Assembly: GCA_900757265.1 (NCBI GenBank)
Contig: CAAENW010000218.1
Coordinates: forward strand, 1 to 8,244
DNA: 8,244 nt
From: an uncultured Collinsella sp.
Lineage (GTDB): Bacteria > Actinomycetota > Coriobacteriia > Coriobacteriales > Coriobacteriaceae
Direction of reading: 5' to 3'
Both the position numbers and the translations under genes were made by a program. Position 1 is the first letter of the stretch. Each line of letters begins with the position of its first letter. Below the pieces are notes generated by a model, which did no database searches, was not told the origin of the DNA, and saw only the letters and a program-made list of their open reading frames with translations. Positions 1 to 5,568 of this stretch are shown here, in pieces.

Positions 1-298
1 ACGTCTGGATCTTGTAGAACAGGTCGTGACGCAGGTTCTTGGCGAACCCGCAGCTCGCATGGCTGCAGGTGACGCCGGCAGCGGCACCAAAAGCAAGCGA
101 CGTCAGCGCGATGAGCACCAAAAAGCCTGCGGTGGGAAGCATCTCGGCTACGGTGGCGCCGTCTTTGATGGCGTCGATCAGGTTGGCAGTGATAAATGGA
201 ATCAGCATCTCGCAGAGCACCTCGCCAAGCACAAGCAACGGCGTAGCAACGGTGACTTTCATATAGTCGCGGATGCTGCCCATGAGGGTTTTAATCAT
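1..298 (-). CDS. ABC exporter, N-terminal part (cut by window edge)
   Basis: Reading the minus strand from an ATG at 298 gives 99 residues, open to the left edge. It begins MIKTLMGSIRDYMKVTV and continues with two hydrophobic stretches (about residues 17-40 and 55-80) separated by LIDAIKDGATVAEML. The end reads CGFAKNLRHDLFYKIQ, which resembles the end of TM2 and the first intracellular loop of type IV ABC exporters, where a permease domain is fused to an ATPase. The nucleotide-binding domain would lie outside the window, so no Walker motif is visible. The start overlaps the stop of the upstream MarR gene by 8 nt (ATGATTAA), implying translational coupling. A MarR regulator followed by such an exporter is a common drug-efflux arrangement; the substrate cannot be told. 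The family call rests on the membrane-domain pattern alone. Confidence 0.8.
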   Translation of the reverse strand, partial: MIKTLMGSIRDYMKVTVATPLLVLGEVLCEMLIPFITANLIDAIKDGATVAEMLPTAGFLVLIALTSLAFGAAAGVTCSHASCGFAKNLRHDLFYKIQT

Positions 299-797
299 CC
301 AGTTCCTCCCAGGTTACGCGGATTTTATCGAGCATTTCGGCGAGGTCCTCGCGCTCGTCGTGGGTGAGCGCGCTAAAGGCCCGTTCTCTAAAGCGGATGC
401 GGGCTGCCTGGTCGATGCGGGCGTTTTCCCGGCCGGTTTCGGTCAGGCGAATGGTGAGTTGCCGTCGATCCTTGGGGTTACGGCTGCGCTCGATGAGGCC
501 GTTGAGCTCGAGCTTGGACAGGATCTCGGAAAGCGATCCCGGCTTGAGGTCAAAGTGCATGCCGAGCTCCTGCTGCGACATCTCGCCGCCGGGCTGCTTG
601 GCCAGCAGGCAGATGATGGGCGCCTTGCCGGACACGCCTCCGCCATGAAAATGCATGTAATGGCCGCAAAAGCCCAGGCCATTGAGGATGCGCTTGGCAA
701 GCTTGTCTTCTGAGCTAACCGCTTCGGGTACATCCGCCGGCTGCGACGGGCCGCCGCCGGGCTCGTGCGAACAAAGGTTAAGAGGTTCATCGCACAT
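291..797 (-). CDS. MarR-family transcriptional regulator
   Basis: This 168-residue protein is probably a DNA-binding repressor of itself and the ABC exporter it overlaps. The winged helix-turn-helix spans about residues 58-123: helices in GKAPIICLLAKQPGG and MSQQELGMHFDLKPGSLSEI, then LNGLIERSRNPKDRRQ, whose D110-R111-R112 is the wing signature of MarR proteins, followed by LTETGR. The C-terminal helix (about 135-165) would complete the dimer interface. The first 30 or so residues are a polar, Gly/Pro-rich extension, making it longer than the usual 140-150. The ATG at 797 follows GAAAGGAG on the minus strand with a 12-nt gap, long but usable. A -35/-10 pair lies 56-84 nt upstream. The ligand is unknown; a multidrug or toxic-compound sensor is the usual role in this context. 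Confidence 0.9.
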   Translation of the reverse strand: MCDEPLNLCSHEPGGGPSQPADVPEAVSSEDKLAKRILNGLGFCGHYMHFHGGGVSGKAPIICLLAKQPGGEMSQQELGMHFDLKPGSLSEILSKLELNGLIERSRNPKDRRQLTIRLTETGRENARIDQAARIRFRERAFSALTHDEREDLAEMLDKIRVTWEELDD

Positions 798-821
798 GAA
801 TTAGTGTTGCTCCTTTCTTTA

Positions 822-851
822 GTTAGGTAGTGGAATTGTTTTGTGCCTAAC
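822..851. promoter_or_regulatory. Possible MarR operator (inverted repeat)
   Basis: GTTAGG (822-827) and CCTAAC (846-851) are perfect inverted 6-bp arms 18 nt apart. The right arm lies immediately downstream of the -10 of the marR promoter and covers the expected start site, a placement typical of autorepressors. The arm spacing is wider than in most MarR sites, so binding by the adjacent regulator is inference. Confidence 0.35.
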
Positions 852-852
852 C

Positions 853-881
853 AATCTAGGAGCATGAGAAATGAATGTCAA
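853..881 (-). promoter_or_regulatory. Promoter for the marR-ABC operon
   Basis: On the minus strand a perfect -35 TTGACA (881-876) is followed by exactly 17 nt and a -10 TAGATT (858-853, 4 of 6 consensus bases). Transcription would start near 846, about 50 nt before the marR start codon. This is the best sigma-70-type promoter in the window. Confidence 0.7.
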
Positions 882-951
882 GGTACCAAACTTATTAAGT
901 TACGGCCTTTTGCCAAACGCCGTAACCGCTCGACGCTGCAAACGCTCCTAA
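871..951 (+). CDS. Possible 26-residue small ORF
   Basis: An ATG at 871 is preceded by AGGAG (858-862) at an 8-nt gap, a good Shine-Dalgarno arrangement. It opens a 26-codon frame, MNVKVPNLLSYGLLPNAVTA then RRCKRS, ending at TAA 949-951. The peptide has a short hydrophobic middle and a basic tail. The coding sequence contains the 899-926 hairpin, so it could be a leader-type peptide, or the hairpin could be the real element and the ORF chance. No family is recognised, and the start region overlaps the -35 of the oppositely oriented marR promoter. Treat as a weak candidate. Confidence 0.2.
   Translation: MNVKVPNLLSYGLLPNAVTARRCKRS
899..926. repeat. Hairpin GTTACGGC...GCCGTAAC
   Basis: GTTACGGC (899-906) pairs perfectly with GCCGTAAC (919-926). 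Inside, after one mismatch, TTT (908-910) pairs with AAA (915-917) around a 4-nt loop. The structure is 8 + 3 bp. No T-run follows on either strand within 10 nt, so it is not a standard intrinsic terminator. It lies upstream of the marR promoter and may be an operator, an RNA structure or part of a dispersed repeat. Confidence 0.5.
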
Positions 952-1031
952 ACGGCAATCTGATCCCTGGGGGGACGGAGGAAAAGGTATCGTTTTGGGC
1001 TGCGATGATGCCTTTCGAAGCGGCCTTGCCA

Positions 1032-1183
1032 AAAACTATGCCTAATTACTACGATGAATCCAGCATCGCTGACCACAACAGCTGTTTCTGAAAAAACGCA
1101 AGCTATCTACCTGCGGTTTTGTTGGAGAGAAATTCGTTGTGGTTAGAGGCGGGCGGTTAAACGTAGTAAATAGGCATAGTTTT
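1032..1183. repeat. 152-bp segment bounded by 22-bp inverted repeats
   Basis: The left arm (1032-1053, beginning AAAACTATGCCTA) and right arm (1162-1183, ending TAGGCATAGTTTT) are reverse complements at 21 of 22 positions, separated by 108 bp. Between them lie CGATG/CATCG (1052-1056/1064-1068), the 10-bp palindrome AACAGCTGTT (1077-1086) and a stem AAAACGCA/TGCGGTTTT with one bulge (1093-1100/1112-1120). No direct target duplication is visible at the outer edges (TGCCA left, GAAAT right). It could be a MITE-like element, two opposed copies of a regulator site, or the template of a structured RNA. There is no protein-coding signal. Confidence 0.6.
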
Positions 1184-1363
1184 GAAATGGCGCTATATGA
1201 GTAGCATCAACTAGGCCGCCATGGAGCAAACAGCCCCCATTTCCGAAACCTTTCCGCAACAATTTGCACTTCGCACCGCTCGCCTCCGCTCACAACGTCC
1301 CCTGCGCTACACTTGGTTGCACTGTTGTGCCGTCGCGCCATGCCCGAAACAAGGGAGACCCTC

Positions 1364-2188
1364 ATGAAGAATACTCAGCTGCTGCTGATTAACGATATGT
1401 GCGGCTACGGCAAGGTCGCGCTTTCCGCCATGCTGCCGGTGCTGTCGCACATGGGCTACCGTATCCATAACCTGCCGACGGCACTTGTGTCCGATACGCT
1501 CAACTATCCCAAGTTCTACATCCACGACACCACCGAGTACGTGCGCCAGAGCCTCGCCATCTGGGAGGAGCTCGGCTTTGAGTTCGACGCCATCTCGACC
1601 GGCTTTATCGTGACCGAGGAAGAGACGCGTATCATCTCGGACTTTTGCCACCGCCGCGCGCAAAAGGGCACCAAGGTGTTCGTCGATCCCATCATGGGCG
1701 ACAACGGCAAGCTCTATGCCGGTGTGCCCGAGTCCACGATTGGTCTTATGCGGCACCTGTTGGAGTGCGCAGACTACGCGGTGCCCAACTACACCGAGGC
1801 CTGTCTGCTCGCCGATACGCCTATTGCAGAGCAGATCACGCCCGATGAGGCCCGCGCCCTTGTGGACGCCGTGCGCGAGCTGGGTGCCAAGTCGGTGGTC
1901 ATTACGAGCGCCGTGGTAAATGGCACGAACGCGGTTATCGGTTACGACCATGTGGCGGGGGAGTACTTCACGATTCCCTTTGAGCTCATTCCGGTCTATT
2001 TCCCGGGTACGGGCGATACGTTCTCGGCGGTGCTCATGGGCCGCGTTATGGCAGGTTGGAGTCTGCAGCGCGCGACGTCCGATGCCATGCGTGTGGTGGC
2101 TGAGCTTATCGAGCGCAATGCCGACCAAGAGGACAAGTCGGCCGGCCTTCCCATCGAGGCCTGCCTGGATGTGATTGACCATGAGTAA
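1364..2188 (+). CDS. Pyridoxal/pyridoxamine kinase-like (PfkB/ribokinase superfamily)
   Basis: This 274-residue cytoplasmic enzyme most likely phosphorylates a B6 vitamer with ATP, in PLP salvage. Visible features: the N-terminal NDMCGYGKVAL (10-20) in place of the substrate-binding Gly/Ser segment of PdxK/PdxY; VDPIMGDNGKLY (107-118), the pyridoxal-kinase version of the central motif; PNYTEA (141-146); and PGTGDTFSAVL (214-224) with the anion hole and catalytic base D218. Length fits the family (about 280). The ATG at 1364 is chosen over an in-frame upstream start at 1313 because AGGGAG (1352-1357) sits 6 nt before it and homology-like sequence begins there. The next gene starts inside its last codons. 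HMP kinase (ThiD) is a related alternative, but the motifs favour pyridoxamine kinase. Confidence 0.85.
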   Translation: MKNTQLLLINDMCGYGKVALSAMLPVLSHMGYRIHNLPTALVSDTLNYPKFYIHDTTEYVRQSLAIWEELGFEFDAISTGFIVTEEETRIISDFCHRRAQKGTKVFVDPIMGDNGKLYAGVPESTIGLMRHLLECADYAVPNYTEACLLADTPIAEQITPDEARALVDAVRELGAKSVVITSAVVNGTNAVIGYDHVAGEYFTIPFELIPVYFPGTGDTFSAVLMGRVMAGWSLQRATSDAMRVVAELIERNADQEDKSAGLPIEACLDVIDHE

Positions 2189-2510
2189 CGCTGGCGAGGG
2201 CGGCGTCAAGCCTGCGGGCGAGAACAGGCCACTCGGCGCGCCGCGTGGCAAGCGGCCGCGTATCCGCGTGAGCTGCGTGGACCAGCTGGGGACGTGCCGC
2301 TGCCACCATGGTCACAAGCCGGGCGACGTCTTTGACTTTGACCGAGACCGCGGCAAGATGTGCGCCATGGCCTGTCACGTGGGCTTTCCCTATATCGATA
2401 TCCTGCGCTATGGCGGAACCGTGCCTGGCAACGAGCCTGGCACGGCAAAGTTCTGCTGCCCCGAGGTCGACACCCTCAACGTTTGGCTTGCCGAGATCGT
2501 CGACGAATAG
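2181..2510 (+). CDS. Small Cys-rich protein, TIGR04076-like family
   Basis: This 109-residue protein begins at ATG 2181, overlapping the kinase stop by 8 nt (ATGAGTAA), so it is probably translated by coupling; no strong Shine-Dalgarno is seen. After a basic, low-complexity N-terminal stretch (1-28) comes the pattern I associate with TIGR04076: C39-R-C41-H-H-G-H45-K-P-G-D49, then C61-AMAC65, FPYIDILRYGG (69-79) and FCCPEVD (91-97). Seven cysteines and several histidines suggest metal or redox chemistry, but the family has no established function that I know of. The residue after the first motif Cys differs from the usual C-P-x-G-H form. The overlap with a B6 kinase hints at shared regulation, not necessarily a shared pathway. 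Confidence 0.75.
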   Translation: MSNAGEGGVKPAGENRPLGAPRGKRPRIRVSCVDQLGTCRCHHGHKPGDVFDFDRDRGKMCAMACHVGFPYIDILRYGGTVPGNEPGTAKFCCPEVDTLNVWLAEIVDE

Positions 2511-2511
2511 C

Positions 2512-2548
2512 CGGATGTGACAAAGGGGCGGTCCCTTTGTCGCATCCG
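2512..2548. repeat. 16-bp palindromic hairpin (copy A of a REP-like repeat), possible terminator
   Basis: CGGATGTGACAAAGGG (2512-2527) pairs with CCCTTTGTCGCATCCG (2533-2548), 16 bp with a single T-G wobble and a 5-nt loop. It begins one base after the TIGR04076-like stop codon. A T6 run (2565-2570) follows, but 16 nt after the stem, so it is not a textbook intrinsic terminator. Its right half CCTTTGTCGCATCCGC (2534-2549) recurs exactly at 4082-4097 beyond the next gene, marking it as a repeat element. Confidence 0.8.
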
Positions 2549-2586
2549 CCGATGGTGCCCCTTCTTTTTTGCCTATAATCCCAAAT

Positions 2587-2664
2587 CTCTGCATTTCATC
2601 CGATATTAGGTTCTAAAAACTCTGCATTTCATTGATAATCAAGCATATAAACTTTGCATTTCAT
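2587..2664 (+). repeat. Three direct repeats CTYTGCATTTCAT in the ATPase leader
   Basis: The 13-mer CTCTGCATTTCAT occurs at 2587-2599 and 2620-2632, and as CTTTGCATTTCAT at 2652-2664. Start-to-start distances are 33 and 32 bp, about three helical turns. Similarity extends on both sides (A-rich before, GAT shortly after each). A TATAAA -10-like box (2646-2651) lies just before the third copy, so the array overlaps the probable promoter of the ATPase gene. Reads as an operator array; the binding protein is unknown. Confidence 0.7.
2646..2651 (+). promoter_or_regulatory. Possible -10 box of the ATPase gene
   Basis: TATAAA lies 37 nt upstream of the ATPase start codon, between the second and third leader repeats. 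Seventeen nt upstream is TGCATT, part of repeat 2 and a poor -35, so an activator may be needed. A perfect TATAAT at 2574-2579 is an alternative upstream -10, also without a good -35. Confidence 0.3.
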
Positions 2665-2688
2665 TTGATGACACTGAGGGGAGAGCCT

Positions 2689-4050
2689 ATGCTGCGTAGG
2701 AAAATAGCGGCAGAGCTGGAGCGTTGGCTGAAGTCTGCCGAGCAAAAGGCCTTATTCATTACGGGTTCTCGCCAGATCGGCAAAAGCTATTCGATTCGCG
2801 CATTTGGCAAAGCCAGCCATGCAACCTACATCGAGCTCAACCTCATGGAAAATCGCCAGGCAAAAGATGCTCTTCTCGAGGCGCGAGATGCCGATGATTT
2901 CATCAGCAGGGTGACGCTTCTTTCGGGAAAGCCGATAGTGCCAGGCAAAACGCTCGTGTTTATCGATGAGGTCCAAGAGGCCCCCGACATCATGACGATG
3001 GCAAAGTTCCTTGTTGAGGACGGGAGGTGTCGCTGGGCGTTTTCGGGGTCAATGCTCGGGACCCAGTTCAAGGGCGTTAGGTCCTATCCCGTGGGATATG
3101 TTCACGAGCTTAGGATGTTCCCGCTCGATTTTGAGGAGTTTTGCTGGGCGATCGGGGTGAGCGAGGGAGCTCGCCAAACGATACGCGACGCGTGTATCAG
3201 CGAGAAGCCCATTCCTGATTACATTCACGACGCGATGATGGCAAACTTCAGGACCTATACCGTTGTCGGTGGAATGCCGGAGGTCGTGCAGCGCTTTCTT
3301 GACACGCGGGGCGACCTTGCCTCTGTTCGTCAGCTACAGTCAGAGCTCAACGAACAGTACCGGCGGGATATCTCCAAGTATGCAAGCGGGCGAGCCCTTC
3401 AGGTGCAGAGCATTTACGATCAGCTCCCTATTATGCTCGAGGGCGAAAGCAAACGCTTCGTGCTCAATTCCATTGACCCCAAGGCGCATTACGACAAGTA
3501 CCAGCGAGATTTTGTCTGGCTCGTCGATTCCGGCGTTGCTCTCAAGGCCGATATCGTAACCGAGCCAAAATCGCCCCTGCTCAAGACGGCACGGCCATCG
3601 CAGTTCAAGCTATACCAATCGGATACGGGCATGTTGATGGCGCGCTACCCCGTTGGCGTCGCCCAGGCGGCGTATCTTGATAGCAAGGAACCCAATCTGG
3701 GCGGTATTTACGAAAACGTGGTGGCCCAGCAGCTGACTGCCCAAAATCGCCAGCTTTACTACTATCAGACAAAGAAGCGCGGCGAAGTGGACTTTGTGGT
3801 CGACGGACCGGATGGAACGGCTGTTCCGATTGAGGTTAAATCGGGTTCCTATTACCACGCGCACGCCGCGCTCGGTCATGTGCTTGATACGGCCGAATAT
3901 GGTGTAAGGCTCGGGATTGTTTTCTCGAGAGGCAACGTTGAACGCAGCGGAGCTGTTCTTTATTTGCCGCTATATGCGACCTGGGCCCTTTCGGATGTTT
4001 TGGGTGACTCCTGTGCCGAGGGGATAAAGCTGGAGGTCAAGCCGGTCTAG
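2689..4050 (+). CDS. AAA_14 ATPase with C-terminal DUF4143 domain
   Basis: This 453-residue soluble protein has Walker A GSRQIGKS (26-33), Walker B LVFIDEVQ (89-96), a sensor-like FSGS (118-121) and RMFPLDFEEF (142-151), the standard AAA_14 layout. The C-terminal part carries DUF4143 features: YRRDISKYA (224-232), YQSDTGML (309-316), GGIYENVVAQQL (338-349) and GEVDFVV...PIEVKSG (365-386). In the last, D368, E382 and K384 match the PD-(D/E)XK nuclease-fold pattern. The molecular function of this widespread family is not established. ATG 2689 is preferred because GAGGGGAG (2676-2683) precedes it; an in-frame ATG at 2668 lacks this. Eight of 30 arginines use AGG/AGA, whereas I see none in the kinase or GH4 genes, which suggests foreign origin. 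It is a lone gene flanked by repeats. Confidence 0.9.
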   Translation: MLRRKIAAELERWLKSAEQKALFITGSRQIGKSYSIRAFGKASHATYIELNLMENRQAKDALLEARDADDFISRVTLLSGKPIVPGKTLVFIDEVQEAPDIMTMAKFLVEDGRCRWAFSGSMLGTQFKGVRSYPVGYVHELRMFPLDFEEFCWAIGVSEGARQTIRDACISEKPIPDYIHDAMMANFRTYTVVGGMPEVVQRFLDTRGDLASVRQLQSELNEQYRRDISKYASGRALQVQSIYDQLPIMLEGESKRFVLNSIDPKAHYDKYQRDFVWLVDSGVALKADIVTEPKSPLLKTARPSQFKLYQSDTGMLMARYPVGVAQAAYLDSKEPNLGGIYENVVAQQLTAQNRQLYYYQTKKRGEVDFVVDGPDGTAVPIEVKSGSYYHAHAALGHVLDTAEYGVRLGIVFSRGNVERSGAVLYLPLYATWALSDVLGDSCAEGIKLEVKPV

Positions 4051-4103
4051 GGACAGTCCCCGACGCGACAAGGGGATAGTGCCTTTGTCGCATCCGCTAT
4101 CCC
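4050..4103. repeat. Palindromic repeat, copy B of the REP-like element
   Basis: GCGACAAGGG (4065-4074) pairs with CCTTTGTCGC (4082-4091) with one wobble and a 7-nt loop. The 16 nt CCTTTGTCGCATCCGC (4082-4097) are identical to copy A. An alternative stem, GGGATAG (4073-4079) with CTATCCC (4097-4103), excludes the first. A short dyad GGGACAGTCCC (4050-4060) begins on the last base of the ATPase stop codon. It may act as a terminator for the ATPase gene, though no T-run follows. Confidence 0.7.
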
Positions 4104-4111
4104 GAGATAAT

Positions 4112-4175
4112 GAGCGTGGATTTTCTCCCGTCTAGAGCGCACTTGAATGCTCAAAGTGGGAGAAAATCCACGCTC
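4112..4175. repeat. Perfect 18-bp inverted repeat, possible bidirectional terminator
   Basis: GAGCGTGGATTTTCTCCC (4112-4129) and GGGAGAAAATCCACGCTC (4158-4175) are exact reverse complements around a 28-nt spacer, which holds TTGA/TCAA (4143-4146/4151-4154). The element lies between the convergent ATPase and phosphatase genes, where a bidirectional terminator is expected. Long arms and a wide loop are unusual for that role, so a mobile or dispersed repeat is equally possible. Confidence 0.75.
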
Positions 4176-4203
4176 GATCTGTATGCCGATGACGCGGCTC
4201 GCG

Positions 4204-4225
4204 AGGTTCGTGCGTCCGCGAACCT
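4204..4225 (-). terminator. Hairpin overlapping the phosphatase stop codon
   Basis: AGGTTCGTG (4204-4212) pairs with CGCGAACCT (4217-4225), with one T-G pair and a 4-nt loop. It covers two bases of the stop codon (4226-4224) of the leftward phosphatase gene. No T-run follows on the minus strand, so it may protect the mRNA 3' end or act together with the 4112-4175 repeat. Confidence 0.4.
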
Positions 4226-4670
4226 ACAGCTGCTCGAGCATAGCGGTGCAGCCGGCGAGCACGTCGCGGTAGGTGGCATCGAAGTTGCCGGTGTACCAGG
4301 GATCGGCTACGTCGCCGGGGCGCTCGGTCCAATCGAGCAAGCGCGTAATCTTGCCGTCGGGGTCGTCGCCAAAGATGCGACGTAGGCCGCGGGCGTTCTC
4401 GGCATCCATATAGACAATGCGATCCCAGTCGCCATACTCCGCGCGACGCACCTGACGTGCGCGATGTGCGACGACGGGAATCCCGACTTCGCGCAGCTTG
4501 GCGACCGTGCCATGGTGCGGCGGGTTGCCGATCTCCTCGGTTGAGGTCGCTGCGGAATCGATGACAAACTCCGCCTCGCGCCCGGCGCGGCGCACGAGCT
4601 CGGTAAACACCGACTCAGCCATCGTCGAGCGGCAGATATTCCCATAACAGATAAACACTACACGTTGCAT
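4224..4670 (-). CDS. Low-molecular-weight protein tyrosine phosphatase
   Basis: This 148-residue cytoplasmic phosphatase removes phosphate from tyrosine (in some relatives arginine) residues. The P-loop CYGNICRS (8-15) gives nucleophile C8, phosphate-binding R14 and S15, and the C-terminal DPWYTGNF (123-130) supplies the general acid D123. VYMDAENARGLRR (86-98) matches the conserved central segment. All catalytic residues are present and the length is typical. The ATG at 4670 follows AAAGGAA on the minus strand at about 8 nt. It lies 59 bp downstream of the RpiR gene on the same strand, so they could be cotranscribed; no terminator or clear promoter is seen in the gap. D-P-W in place of the usual D-P-Y/F is a mild variation. 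Substrate is unknown; there is no adjacent tyrosine kinase or exopolysaccharide gene. Confidence 0.93.
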   Translation of the reverse strand: MQRVVFICYGNICRSTMAESVFTELVRRAGREAEFVIDSAATSTEEIGNPPHHGTVAKLREVGIPVVAHRARQVRRAEYGDWDRIVYMDAENARGLRRIFGDDPDGKITRLLDWTERPGDVADPWYTGNFDATYRDVLAGCTAMLEQL

Positions 4671-4729
4671 ACGCGGTTCCTTTCATATAGAGGGCTGCTA
4701 AAGAGTCGAAGCCGGGCGCATGCCAAGTT

Positions 4730-5479
4730 TTATTTCTTGGCCAGCTTGAAGTAGCGCTCAAATATCAATTCGAAAACGTAATAGAACATCAATCGACTGT
4801 CGAGGTCCATGCTGCCCAAGCGGATTTCTTTTTGCACGGTGTAGATAGGGTAGTCGGCTAGTTTCGAGAGAGAATTTCGAGAAAAGCCGGTGAGTGTGAC
4901 GACCTTGCATCCGCGCGTTTTGGCTATCGATGTAGCGTCAATAGACACCTGCGTCTCGCCGCTTACGGAAACGCTGAAGACCAGGTCGTTTTTGCCGAGG
5001 AGTTCTGCGTAATGCCTCATGACGTGGCGTTCACTAAGCGTGTCGGTATTCTTGCCCATTATTTTGAGCTTTTCAGCCATCTCGAGGCACGGGTATTTCG
5101 AAAAGCCCGAGCAGAAGAACACGATATGCGAGGCGTCCTGGATAAGGCTTACAACCGAGTCGATGACCCGGTCGTTAAGCAGGTCTTTTGTTTGTACGAG
5201 CTGGGTGTCGAGCGGAAGTGTCTCGATTGTGAATCGATTGCGGTCGAGCGAGGCGGAATACGATTGTTTGAGCTCCGTAAACCCCGAGAAGCCAAGCTTA
5301 TGAGCAAGCCTGACGATTGTATTGGGAGCGACGAAGAACCGTTCAGCAACGCTCTTAAGCGTGACATCGTCAATATCATCACGCAGCTCGATGATGTAGC
5401 GCATGATCTCGCTTTCGAGATCGTTGAGCTTGCTCTCGCCAGCTCGCACATGATCATAAAAAGATTCTTGATCTTTCAT
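4730..5479 (-). CDS. RpiR-family regulator of the maltose/alpha-glucoside locus (GlvR-like)
   Basis: This 249-residue transcription factor has an N-terminal RpiR helix-turn-helix (about 20-75, with TLKSVAERFFVAPNTIVRLA as core) and a C-terminal SIS phosphosugar-binding domain (about 103-240). The SIS domain contains FFCSGFSKYP (121-130) and the phosphate-binding SVSGET (171-176). ATG 5479 is chosen because the RpiR domain begins just after it; a longer frame reaches 5671 but its extra 64 residues look unlike protein and cover the intergenic dyads. AGGGG lies 12 nt upstream, weakish. It is divergent from glvA and the PTS gene. In B. subtilis GlvR (RpiR family) activates the glvA-glvR-glvC operon, so an equivalent role, sensing a phosphosugar such as maltose 6'-phosphate, is inferred. 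Activator or repressor cannot be told. Confidence 0.88.
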   Translation of the reverse strand: MKDQESFYDHVRAGESKLNDLESEIMRYIIELRDDIDDVTLKSVAERFFVAPNTIVRLAHKLGFSGFTELKQSYSASLDRNRFTIETLPLDTQLVQTKDLLNDRVIDSVVSLIQDASHIVFFCSGFSKYPCLEMAEKLKIMGKNTDTLSERHVMRHYAELLGKNDLVFSVSVSGETQVSIDATSIAKTRGCKVVTLTGFSRNSLSKLADYPIYTVQKEIRLGSMDLDSRLMFYYVFELIFERYFKLAKK

Positions 5480-5568
5480 AAGATGTTTCAGCCCCTCGCA
5501 CCTCGTCGTACATATGGTACCGCTTTGTGTAGCCAGGTGAGAAATCGGTAATCGGTCAAGATTGCCTA

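Larger units (their letters stand above)
798..1363. other. Intergenic region without a convincing protein gene; palindrome-rich
   Basis: These 566 bp separate the leftward marR operon from the rightward kinase operon. They hold the marR promoter and operator-like dyad, a hairpin at 899-926, a possible 26-codon ORF at 871-951 and the inverted-repeat-bounded segment 1032-1183. The 180 bp directly before the kinase gene show no clear -35/-10 pair; TACACT at 1308-1313 is a possible -10 without a recognisable -35. A longer reading frame at 843-1091 (82 codons from GTG) lacks a ribosome binding site and family resemblance and is not called. Confidence 0.6.

Noticed and set aside
843..1091. 82-codon reading frame from GTG on the plus strand
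   Set aside because: No ribosome binding site before 843, the inner ATG at 864 has its AGGAG only one base away, composition is unlike a recognised family, and it runs through the 1032-1053 repeat arm.
1032..1183. Insertion sequence with transposase
   Set aside because: Inverted repeats are present but the 108-bp interior cannot encode a transposase and no target duplication is visible; kept only as a repeat-bounded segment.
1307..2251. 314-codon frame on the minus strand
   Set aside because: It is antisense to the kinase gene, whose motifs (VDPIMGDNGKLY, PGTGDTF) are unmistakable; long antisense frames are expected in GC-rich coding DNA.
2565..2570. T6 run as the tail of a classical terminator with the 2512-2548 hairpin
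   Set aside because: The run begins 16 nt after the stem, too far for a standard intrinsic terminator, so the hairpin is listed mainly as a repeat.
2587..2664. CRISPR array
   Set aside because: Only three 13-bp units with spacers of about 20 bp, degenerate, with no cas genes; a phased operator array fits better.
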